Source: Amylibacter sp. (GTDB lineage Bacteria > Pseudomonadota > Alphaproteobacteria > Rhodobacterales > Rhodobacteraceae). Taken from it: 6,324 nucleotides of DNA. How positions within the stretch are numbered: the first letter of the stretch is position 1; the number at the start of each line of letters is the position of its first letter. A program made the position numbers and the translations under genes. Shown in pieces: positions 1 to 6,324 of this stretch. The notes below the pieces were generated by a model that saw only the letters and a program-made list of their open reading frames with translations, did no database searches and was not told the DNA's origin. The DNA lies in contig DAOUQS010000126.1 of the NCBI GenBank assembly GCA_030625465.1, positions 1 to 6,324 of the forward strand. Direction: 5' to 3'.

Positions 1-670
1 GCATGATGCCGATATAATTGTGGCACTTGGCGGTGACGGGCTGATGTTGCAGACGTTGCATGACACCCAACACCTGCCCACGCCTGTTTATGGTATGAAC
101 CGTGGCTCGGTTGGTTTTTTGATGAACGCGTATTCACAAGATGACCTTATGGCGCGGTTGGCACACGCGGAAGAGGCTGTGATACATCCCCTTAGGATGC
201 TGGCGCATTGCGTGAACGGCGAAGATATCGAAGCCCTTGCAATCAATGAAGTCTCGTTGCTACGCCAAGGCCCACAAGCCGCGAAGCTGCGTATTTTGGT
301 TGATGGACGGGTGCGCATGGAGGAATTGATCTGTGACGGTGCATTGGTTTCAACGCCTGCCGGCTCGACTGCGTATAACTATTCTTCCCACGGCCCGATA
401 TTGCCGATTGGTGCGGATATTCTGGCACTGACCGCAATGGCCGCTTTTAGGCCCAGACGGTGGCGTGGTGCTTTGTTGCCGATGTCGGCAAGGGTACGTT
501 TTGATGTGCTGGAAGCGGATAAACGGCCTGTTTCGGCAGTAGCGGACGGCAAAGAGGCGCTGAATGTTCTGTCAGTTGAAATTTTCAACGAACCAAATGT
601 GTCACATCGTATATTATTTGATCCGGGTCACGGATTGGAAGAGCGTTTGATCCGCGAACAGTTTGTTTAG
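1..670 (+). CDS. nadK: NAD kinase, 5'-truncated by window edge
   Basis: NAD kinase phosphorylates NAD to NADP in the cytoplasm, normally using ATP or polyphosphate. The reading frame is open to the left edge (it reads [13 protein letters not shown]), so the GTG at position 20 is an internal valine codon and the true start lies outside the window. By comparison with typical alphaproteobacterial proteins of about 250 residues, roughly 30 codons are missing. Visible family motifs are the GGDG nucleotide-binding loop (nt 29-40), the NE pair in INEVSLLR (nt 245-250), and the glycine-rich [10 protein letters not shown] motif (nt 350-379) followed by GPILPIGAD. The C-terminal half continues normally to a TAG stop at 668-670, so the gene looks intact apart from the edge cut. 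It lies 44 bases upstream of the next gene in the same direction and may be co-transcribed with it. Identification is firm; dependence on ATP versus polyphosphate cannot be read from the sequence. Confidence 0.95.
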   Translation, partial: HDADIIVALGGDGLMLQTLHDTQHLPTPVYGMNRGSVGFLMNAYSQDDLMARLAHAEEAVIHPLRMLAHCVNGEDIEALAINEVSLLRQGPQAAKLRILVDGRVRMEELICDGALVSTPAGSTAYNYSSHGPILPIGADILALTAMAAFRPRRWRGALLPMSARVRFDVLEADKRPVSAVADGKEALNVLSVEIFNEPNVSHRILFDPGHGLEERLIREQFV

Positions 671-673
671 ATT

Positions 674-702
674 TCAACAAAAGATCAGTGGTATAAGATA
701 AT
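674..702 (+). promoter_or_regulatory. weak possible sigma70-type promoter ahead of the AI-2E family gene
   Basis: The 44-base AT-rich gap between nadK and the membrane-protein gene contains TCAACA (674-679, four of six matches to TTGACA), then 17 bases, then GATAAT (697-702, five of six matches to TATAAT). The spacing is right, but AT-rich gaps often give such matches by chance, and read-through from nadK would be enough to express the downstream genes. No terminator hairpin is visible after nadK. Confidence 0.25.
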
Positions 703-714
703 ATAGGGTGGAAT

Positions 715-1806
715 ATGGTGTTAACAATTAAACAGCAAGTCGGTTACTGGGCTATCGGCTCTGTAATCTTTTTATTGGCCTTATGGGGACTTGGGAATGT
801 CATTTTGCCCTTTGTTACAGGCATGGCGATCGCCTATTTTCTGGATCCCGTTGCCGATCGCTTGGAATTGATCGGGCTAAGCCGCTTGGCGGCAACGGCT
901 TTGATCACATTTGTTGCATTGATAATAGCTGTTTTATTGATGATTTTACTGGTGCCGATGTTGATTGAGCAACTTATAGCGTTGGTTAAGGCTACGCCGA
1001 CGTATTTCACGCAATTGCAGAAATTTCTGGCGGAACGCTATCCAAGCATTCTAGATGAAAATTCGTCTATTTATCGCGCTTTGATGTCTTTTGAGGAAAC
1101 CATGAAGGCCAAGGCCGGGATGTTTGCAAATGCAGTGCTGGCCTCGGCAATTTCCATAATTGATGCGGTGATTTTCATTATTATCGCCCCCGTTGTGGCC
1201 TTTTACATGCTGCTGGATTGGGACCGGATGATTGCGGTGGTCGATAGCTGGCTGCCGCGTGACCATCTGGAAACATTGCGCGGCTTGGCACGTGACGTTG
1301 ATGCGGTTCTATCGGGATTTGTGCGCGGGCAGTTTACCGTGTGCATGATTTTGGGCACGTTTTATGCCATCGCGCTGATGCTGGTCGGGTTGGAGTTTGG
1401 GTTGATTGTCGGCCTGACCGCAGGATTGTTAAGCTTTATCCCCTATGTCGGTTCTATTATTGGCGGCGTTCTGGCCATCGGCCTTGCATTGTTTCAATTC
1501 TGGGACATGCCGATCTGGATTGCCGCTGTTGCGGTTATCTTTGTGGCGGGGCAAGTGGTTGAAGGCAATTACCTGACGCCAAAACTGGTTGGTGGCTCTG
1601 TCGGGCTGCATCCGGTCTGGCTGATGTTCGCCTTGTCTGCTTTCGGCAGTCTGATGGGCTTTGCGGGTATGCTGGTCGCAGTTCCGATTGCCGCATCTCT
1701 GGGCGTTTTCTTTCGTTTCGGTGTCGGGCAGTATATGCAGGGCAAGCTGTATAAAGGCACCCAACCGCCAAAACCCAATCCGCAGAAAAAAGTCAAAGCC
1801 AAGTAA
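715..1806 (+). CDS. AI-2E/PerM family multi-pass membrane protein
   Basis: This is a 363-residue inner-membrane protein of the AI-2E transporter/PerM family (COG0628 type). Members are proposed to export small molecules or, in some cases, exchange ions for protons; the substrate here is unknown and 'AI-2 exporter' should not be assumed. Hydrophobic segments lie at about residues 12-43, 60-91, 142-167, 208-260 (several), 266-282 and 300-335. A hydrophilic region at about 92-140 sits between the first and second membrane blocks, as is typical. Family motifs include SGFVRGQ (200-206), FIPYVGSIIG (241-250), and the block from EGNYLTPKLVGG to LHPVW (283-302). The tail is proline- and lysine-rich and probably cytoplasmic. 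The ATG at 715 is preceded by AGGGTGG (705-711), which supports this start. It is the first gene of the tight cluster leading into hdaA, ppk and ppx. The position next to hdaA is a recurring alphaproteobacterial arrangement. Confidence 0.9.
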   Translation: MVLTIKQQVGYWAIGSVIFLLALWGLGNVILPFVTGMAIAYFLDPVADRLELIGLSRLAATALITFVALIIAVLLMILLVPMLIEQLIALVKATPTYFTQLQKFLAERYPSILDENSSIYRALMSFEETMKAKAGMFANAVLASAISIIDAVIFIIIAPVVAFYMLLDWDRMIAVVDSWLPRDHLETLRGLARDVDAVLSGFVRGQFTVCMILGTFYAIALMLVGLEFGLIVGLTAGLLSFIPYVGSIIGGVLAIGLALFQFWDMPIWIAAVAVIFVAGQVVEGNYLTPKLVGGSVGLHPVWLMFALSAFGSLMGFAGMLVAVPIAASLGVFFRFGVGQYMQGKLYKGTQPPKPNPQKKVKAK

Positions 1807-1811
1807 ACCAG

Positions 1812-2495
1812 ATGTCTGAACAATTAATATTTGATCTCCCGCAGAAAACCGCTTTTGGCCGCGAGGACTTTTTTGTTTCGCCGTCAAACGATCTGGCTGT
1901 GCGCACCATTGAAAACTGGCAAGACTGGCCTTTGGGGAAGTTGGTTCTATGTGGCCCGAAAGGCTCTGGTAAATCGCATTTGGCGCATATCTGGGCCGAG
2001 GATGCCGGTGCTATCGCCGTCAACGCAAAAGTGCTTGCTTATGAGCGGCTGGAAACCTTGGCGCAGCAACCCGTTGTGGTCGAGGATGTGCATTTGCTGG
2101 CGCAAGATGAAGACGGGGAAGCTGCCCTGTTTCATTTGCATAATCTGATGCAAGAGGCTGGCCATCCGTTATTGATGACCGGTGTCGACAGTATCGCGGC
2201 TTGGAATATCAACCTGCCTGATCTGGTAAGTCGTCTATACGGAACCCAACTGGTTAATTTAAAAGCGCCGGATGACGCGCTTTTGTCGGTACTGTTGATT
2301 AAATTGTTTACCGATCGCCAAATTATACTTGAGCCGCCTTTGATTGGGTATATCGTAAAACGGATGGATAGATCGTTTGCTTTTGCAGGCATATTGGTGC
2401 GCGCGCTGGACCGGGCCTCTTTGGCGGGGCAAAAGCCGATCACAAAACGCCTTGCGGGACGTGTCATGGATGAAGTGCTGGTACAGGATGATTAA
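1812..2495 (+). CDS. hdaA: HdaA, DnaA-related regulator of replication initiation
   Basis: This is a 227-residue AAA+ protein resembling DnaA domain III without the DNA-binding domain IV, the architecture of Hda/HdaA. Hda proteins bind the DNA-loaded sliding clamp and stimulate ATP hydrolysis by DnaA, so blocking re-initiation. The N-terminus has QLIFDLP (residues 4-10), which fits the clamp-binding motif at the start of Hda proteins. The Walker A loop GPKGSGKS is at 48-55. The Walker B-like strand VVVEDVH (88-94) has Glu-Asp rather than DnaA's usual Asp-Asp. The segment DLVSRLYG has R141 in the arginine-finger position, and MDRSFAFAG (185-193) places R187 in the sensor 2 region. Length is normal for the family. 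The start is 5 bases after the preceding stop, and no clear Shine-Dalgarno sequence precedes it, so translation may depend on coupling to the upstream gene. The gene symbol follows alphaproteobacterial usage. Confidence 0.92.
   Translation: MSEQLIFDLPQKTAFGREDFFVSPSNDLAVRTIENWQDWPLGKLVLCGPKGSGKSHLAHIWAEDAGAIAVNAKVLAYERLETLAQQPVVVEDVHLLAQDEDGEAALFHLHNLMQEAGHPLLMTGVDSIAAWNINLPDLVSRLYGTQLVNLKAPDDALLSVLLIKLFTDRQIILEPPLIGYIVKRMDRSFAFAGILVRALDRASLAGQKPITKRLAGRVMDEVLVQDD
2485..2488 (+). promoter_or_regulatory. ribosome binding site for ppk inside the hdaA end
   Basis: AGGA lies within the last codons of hdaA, seven bases before the ATG at 2496. Because the hdaA TAA (2493-2495) directly abuts that ATG, a ribosome finishing hdaA could re-start on ppk. 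This site supports the choice of 2496 as the ppk start. Confidence 0.6.
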
Positions 2496-4664
2496 ATGAT
2501 AAATGCGGACTTTCTGAACAGTCAAAACGGCTTACTGACTTTAGCGGATCTTGAAGATAACGCTGGCGCAGAACGGTTTTTCAATCGTGAACTATCGTGG
2601 CTGGCGTTCAATACGCGGGTTCTGGAAGTTGCCGAGGATGATAAAATTCCGCTGCTGGAACGCCTGCGGATGCTTTCGATTTCGGCTAAAAATCTTGATG
2701 AATTTTTTGTTGTCCGTATCGCGGGTCTGGAACGCCTTGTGCGATCCGAAAATTTTGAACGCACGCTTGACGGGCGCACGGCCGAGCAGCAGTTGCTTGA
2801 AATTGCCACTGTTATTGATGCCATGATGCTACGGCAGCAGACCTGTTGGCGCGATCTGGAAACCCGGATGGCAAGTAACGGTATCGAACGGGTGATGCCC
2901 GCTGATTTATCTGAAGCGGAACGTGACTGGCTGGAGAAAAAGTATCTGGATAGCGTGCTGCCGCTGCTGCGTCCGATGCGGGTCGATGCGAACCATCCGT
3001 TTCCGTTTGTGCCCAACGCCACGCTGACGATGGCCTACCGCCTGATGCGGCCGAAAGCGACAGAGCCGATGGACGTGCTGCTGCCGGTGCCCATCCATGT
3101 CAAAGCCGCCTATGCGCTGGAACCGTTCGTGGACAAGAAGACCAGATTTATCCTGATCGAGGATATTCTGGATATGTTTCTGGAAATGCTGTTCCCGAAA
3201 TGCGAGGTGCTGGAACAGTGTGCGTTTCGCATGCTGCGTGACAGCAATATCGAAATCCACGAAGATGCCGACGATTTGTTCGGTGAATTTGAAACTGCAT
3301 TACAGCAACGCTCGCGCGGTGAGGTGATGCGTTTGTTCGTGTCCGATCACACTGCCTCAAAACTGCGCAAGACAATAAAAAATGGCTGCGGGGTGGACAC
3401 GGATGCGGTTGCCGCTGTCGACGGGGTTCTGAATTTGGCGGATTACGTGGATATAATCCCGAAACGCCATCCTGATCTTTTATGGACAGATCATCGTTCG
3501 CGCCAACCGGAACGGGTGCGTGATTTCGGCGGCAATATTTTTGCGGCGATTAAGCAAAAAGACATGTTGTTGCACCATCCTTACGAGTCGTTTGACATCG
3601 TGATAGATTTCCTGCGGCAGGCTGCGCGCGACCCGTATGTTTTGGCGATCAAACAGACGGTGTACCGCACCTCTTTTGAATCGCCGATTGTGGAAGCTTT
3701 GATTGAAGCGGCCCGCGCGGGCAAGAACGTGACCGCGATGATCGAACTGAAAGCCCGTTTTGACGAAGCCGCAAATATTCGCCAATCGCAACTGTTGGAA
3801 CAGGCCGGCGTACAGGTGGTGTACGGGGTTCCAAGTTTAAAGACACACGCAAAAGCTTCAACGGTTTTACGGCAAGAGGGCGATGATCTTATCGCGTATA
3901 ATCACATTGGCACCGGGAATTATCACCCGATGAATGCCAAGATTTATACGGATTTATCCCTGTTTACCTGCAATAAATCCATTGCCCGCGATGCCACAAA
4001 GTTTTTCAATTATGTATCGGGCGGGATTGAACCGCGCGGGTTGGAAAACCTGGCGATTTCCCCGAACACGTTGAAAGCAAAGCTGTTGAAACGGATAGAA
4101 CGCGAAACGACGTTCGGTGCGGAAGGGCAGATTTGGGCCAAAATGAATTCTTTGGTTGAAGATGAAATTATCGACGCGCTTTATGTCGCGTCCCAAGCGG
4201 GGGTGAAAATTGATCTGGTGGTGCGCGGGATTTGCGCATTGCGTCCGGGGATCAAGGGTCTGTCGGAAAATATCCGGGTTAAATCCATCGTCGGGCGCTA
4301 TCTGGAACATGCGCGGATTGTTTGTTTCGGTAATGGTTTCGGCCTGCCGTCTGTCAAGGCGCGGGTGTTTATGACCTCGGCTGACTGGATGTACCGTAAT
4401 ATGAGCAAGCGGGTGGAAACCATGGCCGAGATCACCAATAAAACGGTGCATGCCCAGATTATGAGCCAGATAATGGCCGCCAATTTGGCGGATCAACGCA
4501 ATTCATGGGTGCTGCAAGCGGACGGGGCCTATCTGAAAAATACGGCTGGCGGCAAACGACAGTTCGATTGTCATCGCTTTTTTATGGAACATTCGTCGCT
4601 TTCGGGGCGCGGTTCCGTCGGGGCCAAGGATGTGCCTGAACTTGCGCATGCCCATGATCTCTGA
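2496..4664 (+). CDS. ppk1: polyphosphate kinase 1
   Basis: PPK1 reversibly transfers the terminal phosphate of ATP to a growing inorganic polyphosphate chain. The 722-residue length is normal. The four-domain order is visible: N-terminal domain with FFNRELSWLAFN (28-39) and KNLDEFF (65-71, N66 matching the ATP-contacting Asn45 of E. coli), a head domain beginning near HPFPFVPN (about 166-173), then two phospholipase D-like C-terminal domains. Catalytic residues are all present: H451 in KTHAKA (nt 3846-3848) corresponds to the autophosphorylated His435 of E. coli, and H605 in LEHARI (nt 4308-4310) to His592. R391 in VYRTS and R421 in KARFDE match the metal/phosphate-site arginines 375 and 405; the constant offset of 16 for these and H451 supports the alignment. 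HIGTGNYHP and TSADWMYRN are further signatures. The gene abuts hdaA with no gap and overlaps ppx, the usual synthesis/degradation pairing. The enzyme should be active. Confidence 0.97.
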   Translation: MINADFLNSQNGLLTLADLEDNAGAERFFNRELSWLAFNTRVLEVAEDDKIPLLERLRMLSISAKNLDEFFVVRIAGLERLVRSENFERTLDGRTAEQQLLEIATVIDAMMLRQQTCWRDLETRMASNGIERVMPADLSEAERDWLEKKYLDSVLPLLRPMRVDANHPFPFVPNATLTMAYRLMRPKATEPMDVLLPVPIHVKAAYALEPFVDKKTRFILIEDILDMFLEMLFPKCEVLEQCAFRMLRDSNIEIHEDADDLFGEFETALQQRSRGEVMRLFVSDHTASKLRKTIKNGCGVDTDAVAAVDGVLNLADYVDIIPKRHPDLLWTDHRSRQPERVRDFGGNIFAAIKQKDMLLHHPYESFDIVIDFLRQAARDPYVLAIKQTVYRTSFESPIVEALIEAARAGKNVTAMIELKARFDEAANIRQSQLLEQAGVQVVYGVPSLKTHAKASTVLRQEGDDLIAYNHIGTGNYHPMNAKIYTDLSLFTCNKSIARDATKFFNYVSGGIEPRGLENLAISPNTLKAKLLKRIERETTFGAEGQIWAKMNSLVEDEIIDALYVASQAGVKIDLVVRGICALRPGIKGLSENIRVKSIVGRYLEHARIVCFGNGFGLPSVKARVFMTSADWMYRNMSKRVETMAEITNKTVHAQIMSQIMAANLADQRNSWVLQADGAYLKNTAGGKRQFDCHRFFMEHSSLSGRGSVGAKDVPELAHAHDL

Positions 4665-6117
4665 TCCTGAAAAAATAGCCGTGATCGATGTGGGATCAAA
4701 CTCGGTTCGTTTGGTGGTCTACTATGGTGCCATGCGCGCACCTTTGCAGTTTTTCAACGAAAAAGTGGTGTGTGGTCTGGGCCGTGGCCTTGCGGATAGT
4801 GGCGAATTGCACAAGGGCGGGCGCAAACGTGCCTTTGCCGCCATCAGGCGTTTTGTCGGCATTGCCGAGCAGATGGGGGTTGGCAAAATTCACACGGTGG
4901 CAACCGCCGCCGTCAGGGATGCGCGTGACGGGGCAGATTTCTGCGATGATGTTTTGCTGGAAACCAACCTGAAGCTGCGTGTTGTCACCGGGGAACAGGA
5001 AGGTGCTTTATCTGCGCAGGGCATATTCTTTTGCAGACCACAGGCCAGTGGTCTGGTTTGTGATATGGGCGGTTCCTCGATGGAGTTGGCACAAATTGGT
5101 GAGCGCAAGGTATTGCGGTCGAAAACCTCTGGTTTGGGGCCTTTGCAATTACAAAACGCCAATATGAATGCAGCTGCCCTTGCCGCAGATATTGAAAAGC
5201 AACTGTTGGATTTAACCACAGGTTTTATCCCGCAGGACAAGCTATATATGATCGGAGGCACGGTCAGGGCGATCGCCAGTCTGGACATGTCCCTGAAAGG
5301 CTACCCACTGGATTTGCTGAACGAATACAGCCTGCCCGCAGCGGATTTCAAAGGCTTGTTGCAATGGATCGTAAAAACAGAACCGGCCCAGATTGCAATT
5401 ACGGGTGCGGTATCGTCGGATAGGCTGGCTTATCTGCCAATTGTTGCGCGGGTGTTGCTGGGTTTGCTTGATAAGATAAAACCCCGAAAAATTATCTTTT
5501 CGTCCTTTGGTATCCGCGAAGGTGTTTTATATGAAAACATGCCACCACGTATCCAGCAGCGCGACCCGCTGATCGAGGCATGCCAGTTCTTTGAACATTC
5601 GAATGCGCGTTTCAAGGGTTTTGGCACGACTTTATACGCATGGGTGCTGCCGTTGTTCGCAGCCCAAAGCGACAGCCGTAAACGTCTGATCTGGGCGGCC
5701 TGCCTGTTGCACGACGTTACCTGGGCGGCACACCCCAGCTACCGTGCCGAGGCCAGTTTTGATTATGCGACACGCTCCAACCTTGTCGGGCTGGACCATC
5801 AGGAACGTATTTTTCTGGCCGTGGCGTTGATCCACCGGTACAAGAATAAGCCTCAGATTGATAAACTGGATGACCTGAATGTCTTGCTGTCGACCGCAGA
5901 TCAGGCGCAGGCCGAGGCTTTGGGGCGTGCCATGCGGCTGGGTGCCATGCTTGGCGGGCCGGATGTGGCCCATATGGGACAGTTGCGTGTGATGGGTGAA
6001 CAGTTGGAACTGGTGCTGGATGAACAAAGCACGGGGCTGATGGGCGAAGTGGTGGAACAAAGACTTGGATCACTTGCAAAGGCGCTGGGCAAGGCCGCAA
6101 TAATGCGGGTGGAATGA
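4630..6117 (+). CDS. ppx: exopolyphosphatase, Ppx/GppA family
   Basis: Ppx removes terminal phosphates from polyphosphate, and some family members hydrolyse pppGpp. The ASKHA-type phosphatase core is clear: IDVGSNSVRLVV (residues 19-30, phosphate loop 1), ATAAVRDA (91-98), TGEQEGAL (120-127, active-site Glu region), CDMGGSSMEL (144-153, phosphate loop 2) and IGGTVRAIA (208-216). SSFGIREGVLYE (291-302) marks the end of the core. A C-terminal helical, HD-like domain follows, with LLHDVTW (359-365) and AHPSYRAE (367-374). Numbering uses the ATG at 4630, which gives a 35-base overlap with ppk. In-frame ATGs at 4648 and 4654 are alternatives; the last would give MISDPEKIAVIDVG and a 487-residue protein. 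A G-rich stretch (4619-4623) could serve the 4630 start, but the choice is unsettled. The loop TGEQEGAL differs from the common SGxEEARL pattern. Family assignment is firm; pppGpp activity cannot be judged. Confidence 0.93.
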   Translation: MCLNLRMPMISDPEKIAVIDVGSNSVRLVVYYGAMRAPLQFFNEKVVCGLGRGLADSGELHKGGRKRAFAAIRRFVGIAEQMGVGKIHTVATAAVRDARDGADFCDDVLLETNLKLRVVTGEQEGALSAQGIFFCRPQASGLVCDMGGSSMELAQIGERKVLRSKTSGLGPLQLQNANMNAAALAADIEKQLLDLTTGFIPQDKLYMIGGTVRAIASLDMSLKGYPLDLLNEYSLPAADFKGLLQWIVKTEPAQIAITGAVSSDRLAYLPIVARVLLGLLDKIKPRKIIFSSFGIREGVLYENMPPRIQQRDPLIEACQFFEHSNARFKGFGTTLYAWVLPLFAAQSDSRKRLIWAACLLHDVTWAAHPSYRAEASFDYATRSNLVGLDHQERIFLAVALIHRYKNKPQIDKLDDLNVLLSTADQAQAEALGRAMRLGAMLGGPDVAHMGQLRVMGEQLELVLDEQSTGLMGEVVEQRLGSLAKALGKAAIMRVE

Positions 6118-6124
6118 CGCACGT

Positions 6125-6150
6125 TTCATAATTGCCCTTCATTCATAATT
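6125..6150 (+). repeat. short direct repeat in the ppx-proS gap
   Basis: TTCATAATT occurs at 6125-6133 and again at 6142-6150, 17 bases apart start to start, and both copies are followed by C-rich bases. Each copy contains CATAAT, five of six matches to a -10 promoter element, but neither has a convincing -35 element at the proper distance. It could be a duplicated regulatory site, part of a proS promoter, or chance in an AT-rich 83-base gap. No terminator-like GC-rich hairpin with a T-run is visible here. Confidence 0.35.
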
Positions 6151-6186
6151 CCCATAGACATGTCTGAAGAATTAAAACCCAAGACC

Positions 6187-6190
6187 GGAG
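6187..6190 (+). promoter_or_regulatory. ribosome binding site for proS
   Basis: GGAG ends ten bases before the ATG at 6201. The second ATG at 6207 would be sixteen bases away, too far, so this site favours the 6201 start for proS. Confidence 0.5.
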
Positions 6191-6200
6191 TTCTGCATCC

Positions 6201-6324
6201 ATGCGTATGTCACGTTATTTTCTACCCATCCTGAAAGAAAACCCTGCGGATGCGCAGATTGTCAGTCACCGCCTGATGTTGCGGGCCGGCATGATCAAAC
6301 AAGCCGCCTCTGGCATTTATTCCT
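6201..6324 (+). CDS. proS: prolyl-tRNA synthetase, N-terminal fragment cut by window edge
   Basis: Prolyl-tRNA synthetase, a class II aminoacyl-tRNA synthetase, charges tRNA-Pro with proline in the cytoplasm. Only 41 codons plus one base are visible, with no stop, so the gene continues past the right edge. The peptide starts [13 protein letters not shown], then reads [17 protein letters not shown] (16-32) and ASGIYS (36-41). This matches the conserved N-terminus of bacterial ProS, in which the RAGMI-x(5)-GIY segment leads into the first catalytic motif. The variant beginning MR(L/M)SRYFLP is typical of alphaproteobacteria, whose ProS is usually about 440 residues and lacks the editing insertion; whether that holds here lies outside the window. 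It is separated from ppx by 83 bases, so it may have its own promoter. Confidence 0.93.
   Translation, partial: MRMSRYFLPILKENPADAQIVSHRLMLRAGMIKQAASGIYS

Noticed and set aside
20..670. GTG at position 20 as the nadK start
   Set aside because: The frame is open upstream and the GGDG loop would be only a few residues from the start, while NAD kinases carry a further N-terminal segment before it.
671..714. Terminator after nadK
   Set aside because: No GC-rich inverted repeat with a following T-run is present in the 44-base gap.
1429..1887. 152-codon open frame on the - strand spanning the AI-2E gene end and hdaA start
   Set aside because: It runs across two real genes and has Gln/Arg/Asn-rich shadow composition with no recognisable motif.
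2522..3022. 166-codon open frame on the - strand opposite the ppk start
   Set aside because: It is very rich in Ser and Arg, as expected from the complement of the coding frame; no domain or supporting ribosome binding site was recognised.
3954..4496. 180-codon open frame on the - strand inside ppk
   Set aside because: It lies wholly opposite a strongly conserved ppk region with intact catalytic residues, its His/Arg/Pro-rich composition is that of an antisense shadow, and it resembles no family I know.
5632..6142. Overlapping - strand open frames opposite the ppx end
   Set aside because: Several frames are open at once and are Pro/His-rich, which reflects codon bias of ppx rather than coding.
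6160..6234. Small + strand frame in the proS leader starting [10 protein letters not shown]
   Set aside because: It has only 24 codons, overlaps proS out of frame, has no clear ribosome binding site and lacks repeated proline codons that would suggest a leader-peptide attenuator.

Overview
This window looks like chromosomal housekeeping DNA from an alphaproteobacterium. The HdaA-type DnaA paralogue, the order AI-2E/PerM family protein - hdaA - ppk - ppx, the short compact NAD kinase and the alphaproteobacterial-style ProS N-terminus all point that way. The NAD kinase and HdaA sequences read most like those of the Rhodobacterales (Roseobacter/Rhodobacter relatives). The base composition, judged by eye as about half GC, is lower than in classic Rhodobacter, so a moderate-GC marine lineage is plausible. 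This placement comes from recalled family patterns, not from a search.

Layout, all on the + strand: (1) positions 1-670 hold the 3' part of an NAD kinase gene that enters from the left edge; (2) 671-714 is a short AT-rich gap with a ribosome binding site and a weak possible promoter; (3) 715-1806 encodes an AI-2E/PerM family membrane protein; (4) 1812-2495 encodes HdaA, the DnaA-related factor that switches off replication initiation; (5) 2496-4664 encodes polyphosphate kinase 1, its ATG directly abutting the hdaA stop codon; (6) about 4630-6117 encodes a Ppx/GppA exopolyphosphatase that overlaps the ppk end; (7) 6118-6200 is a gap with a short direct repeat; (8) 6201-6324 is the start of prolyl-tRNA synthetase, cut by the right edge. 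No non-coding stretch exceeds 83 bases.

Genes 3 to 6 are so tightly packed (gaps of 5 and 0 bases, then an overlap) that they almost certainly form one transcription unit. Ppk makes polyphosphate from ATP and Ppx degrades it, so the pair sets the cellular polyphosphate level. HdaA acts with the DNA polymerase sliding clamp to limit DnaA-ATP. The membrane protein's substrate is unknown. The active-site residues of Ppk and the P-loop of HdaA are intact.

I found no mobile element, CRISPR array, RNA gene, integration scar or novel system. The findings are modest: a possible link between replication control and polyphosphate metabolism through the operon, unusual residues in the Ppx active-site loop and C-terminal domain, translation-coupling details, and a small repeat ahead of proS.
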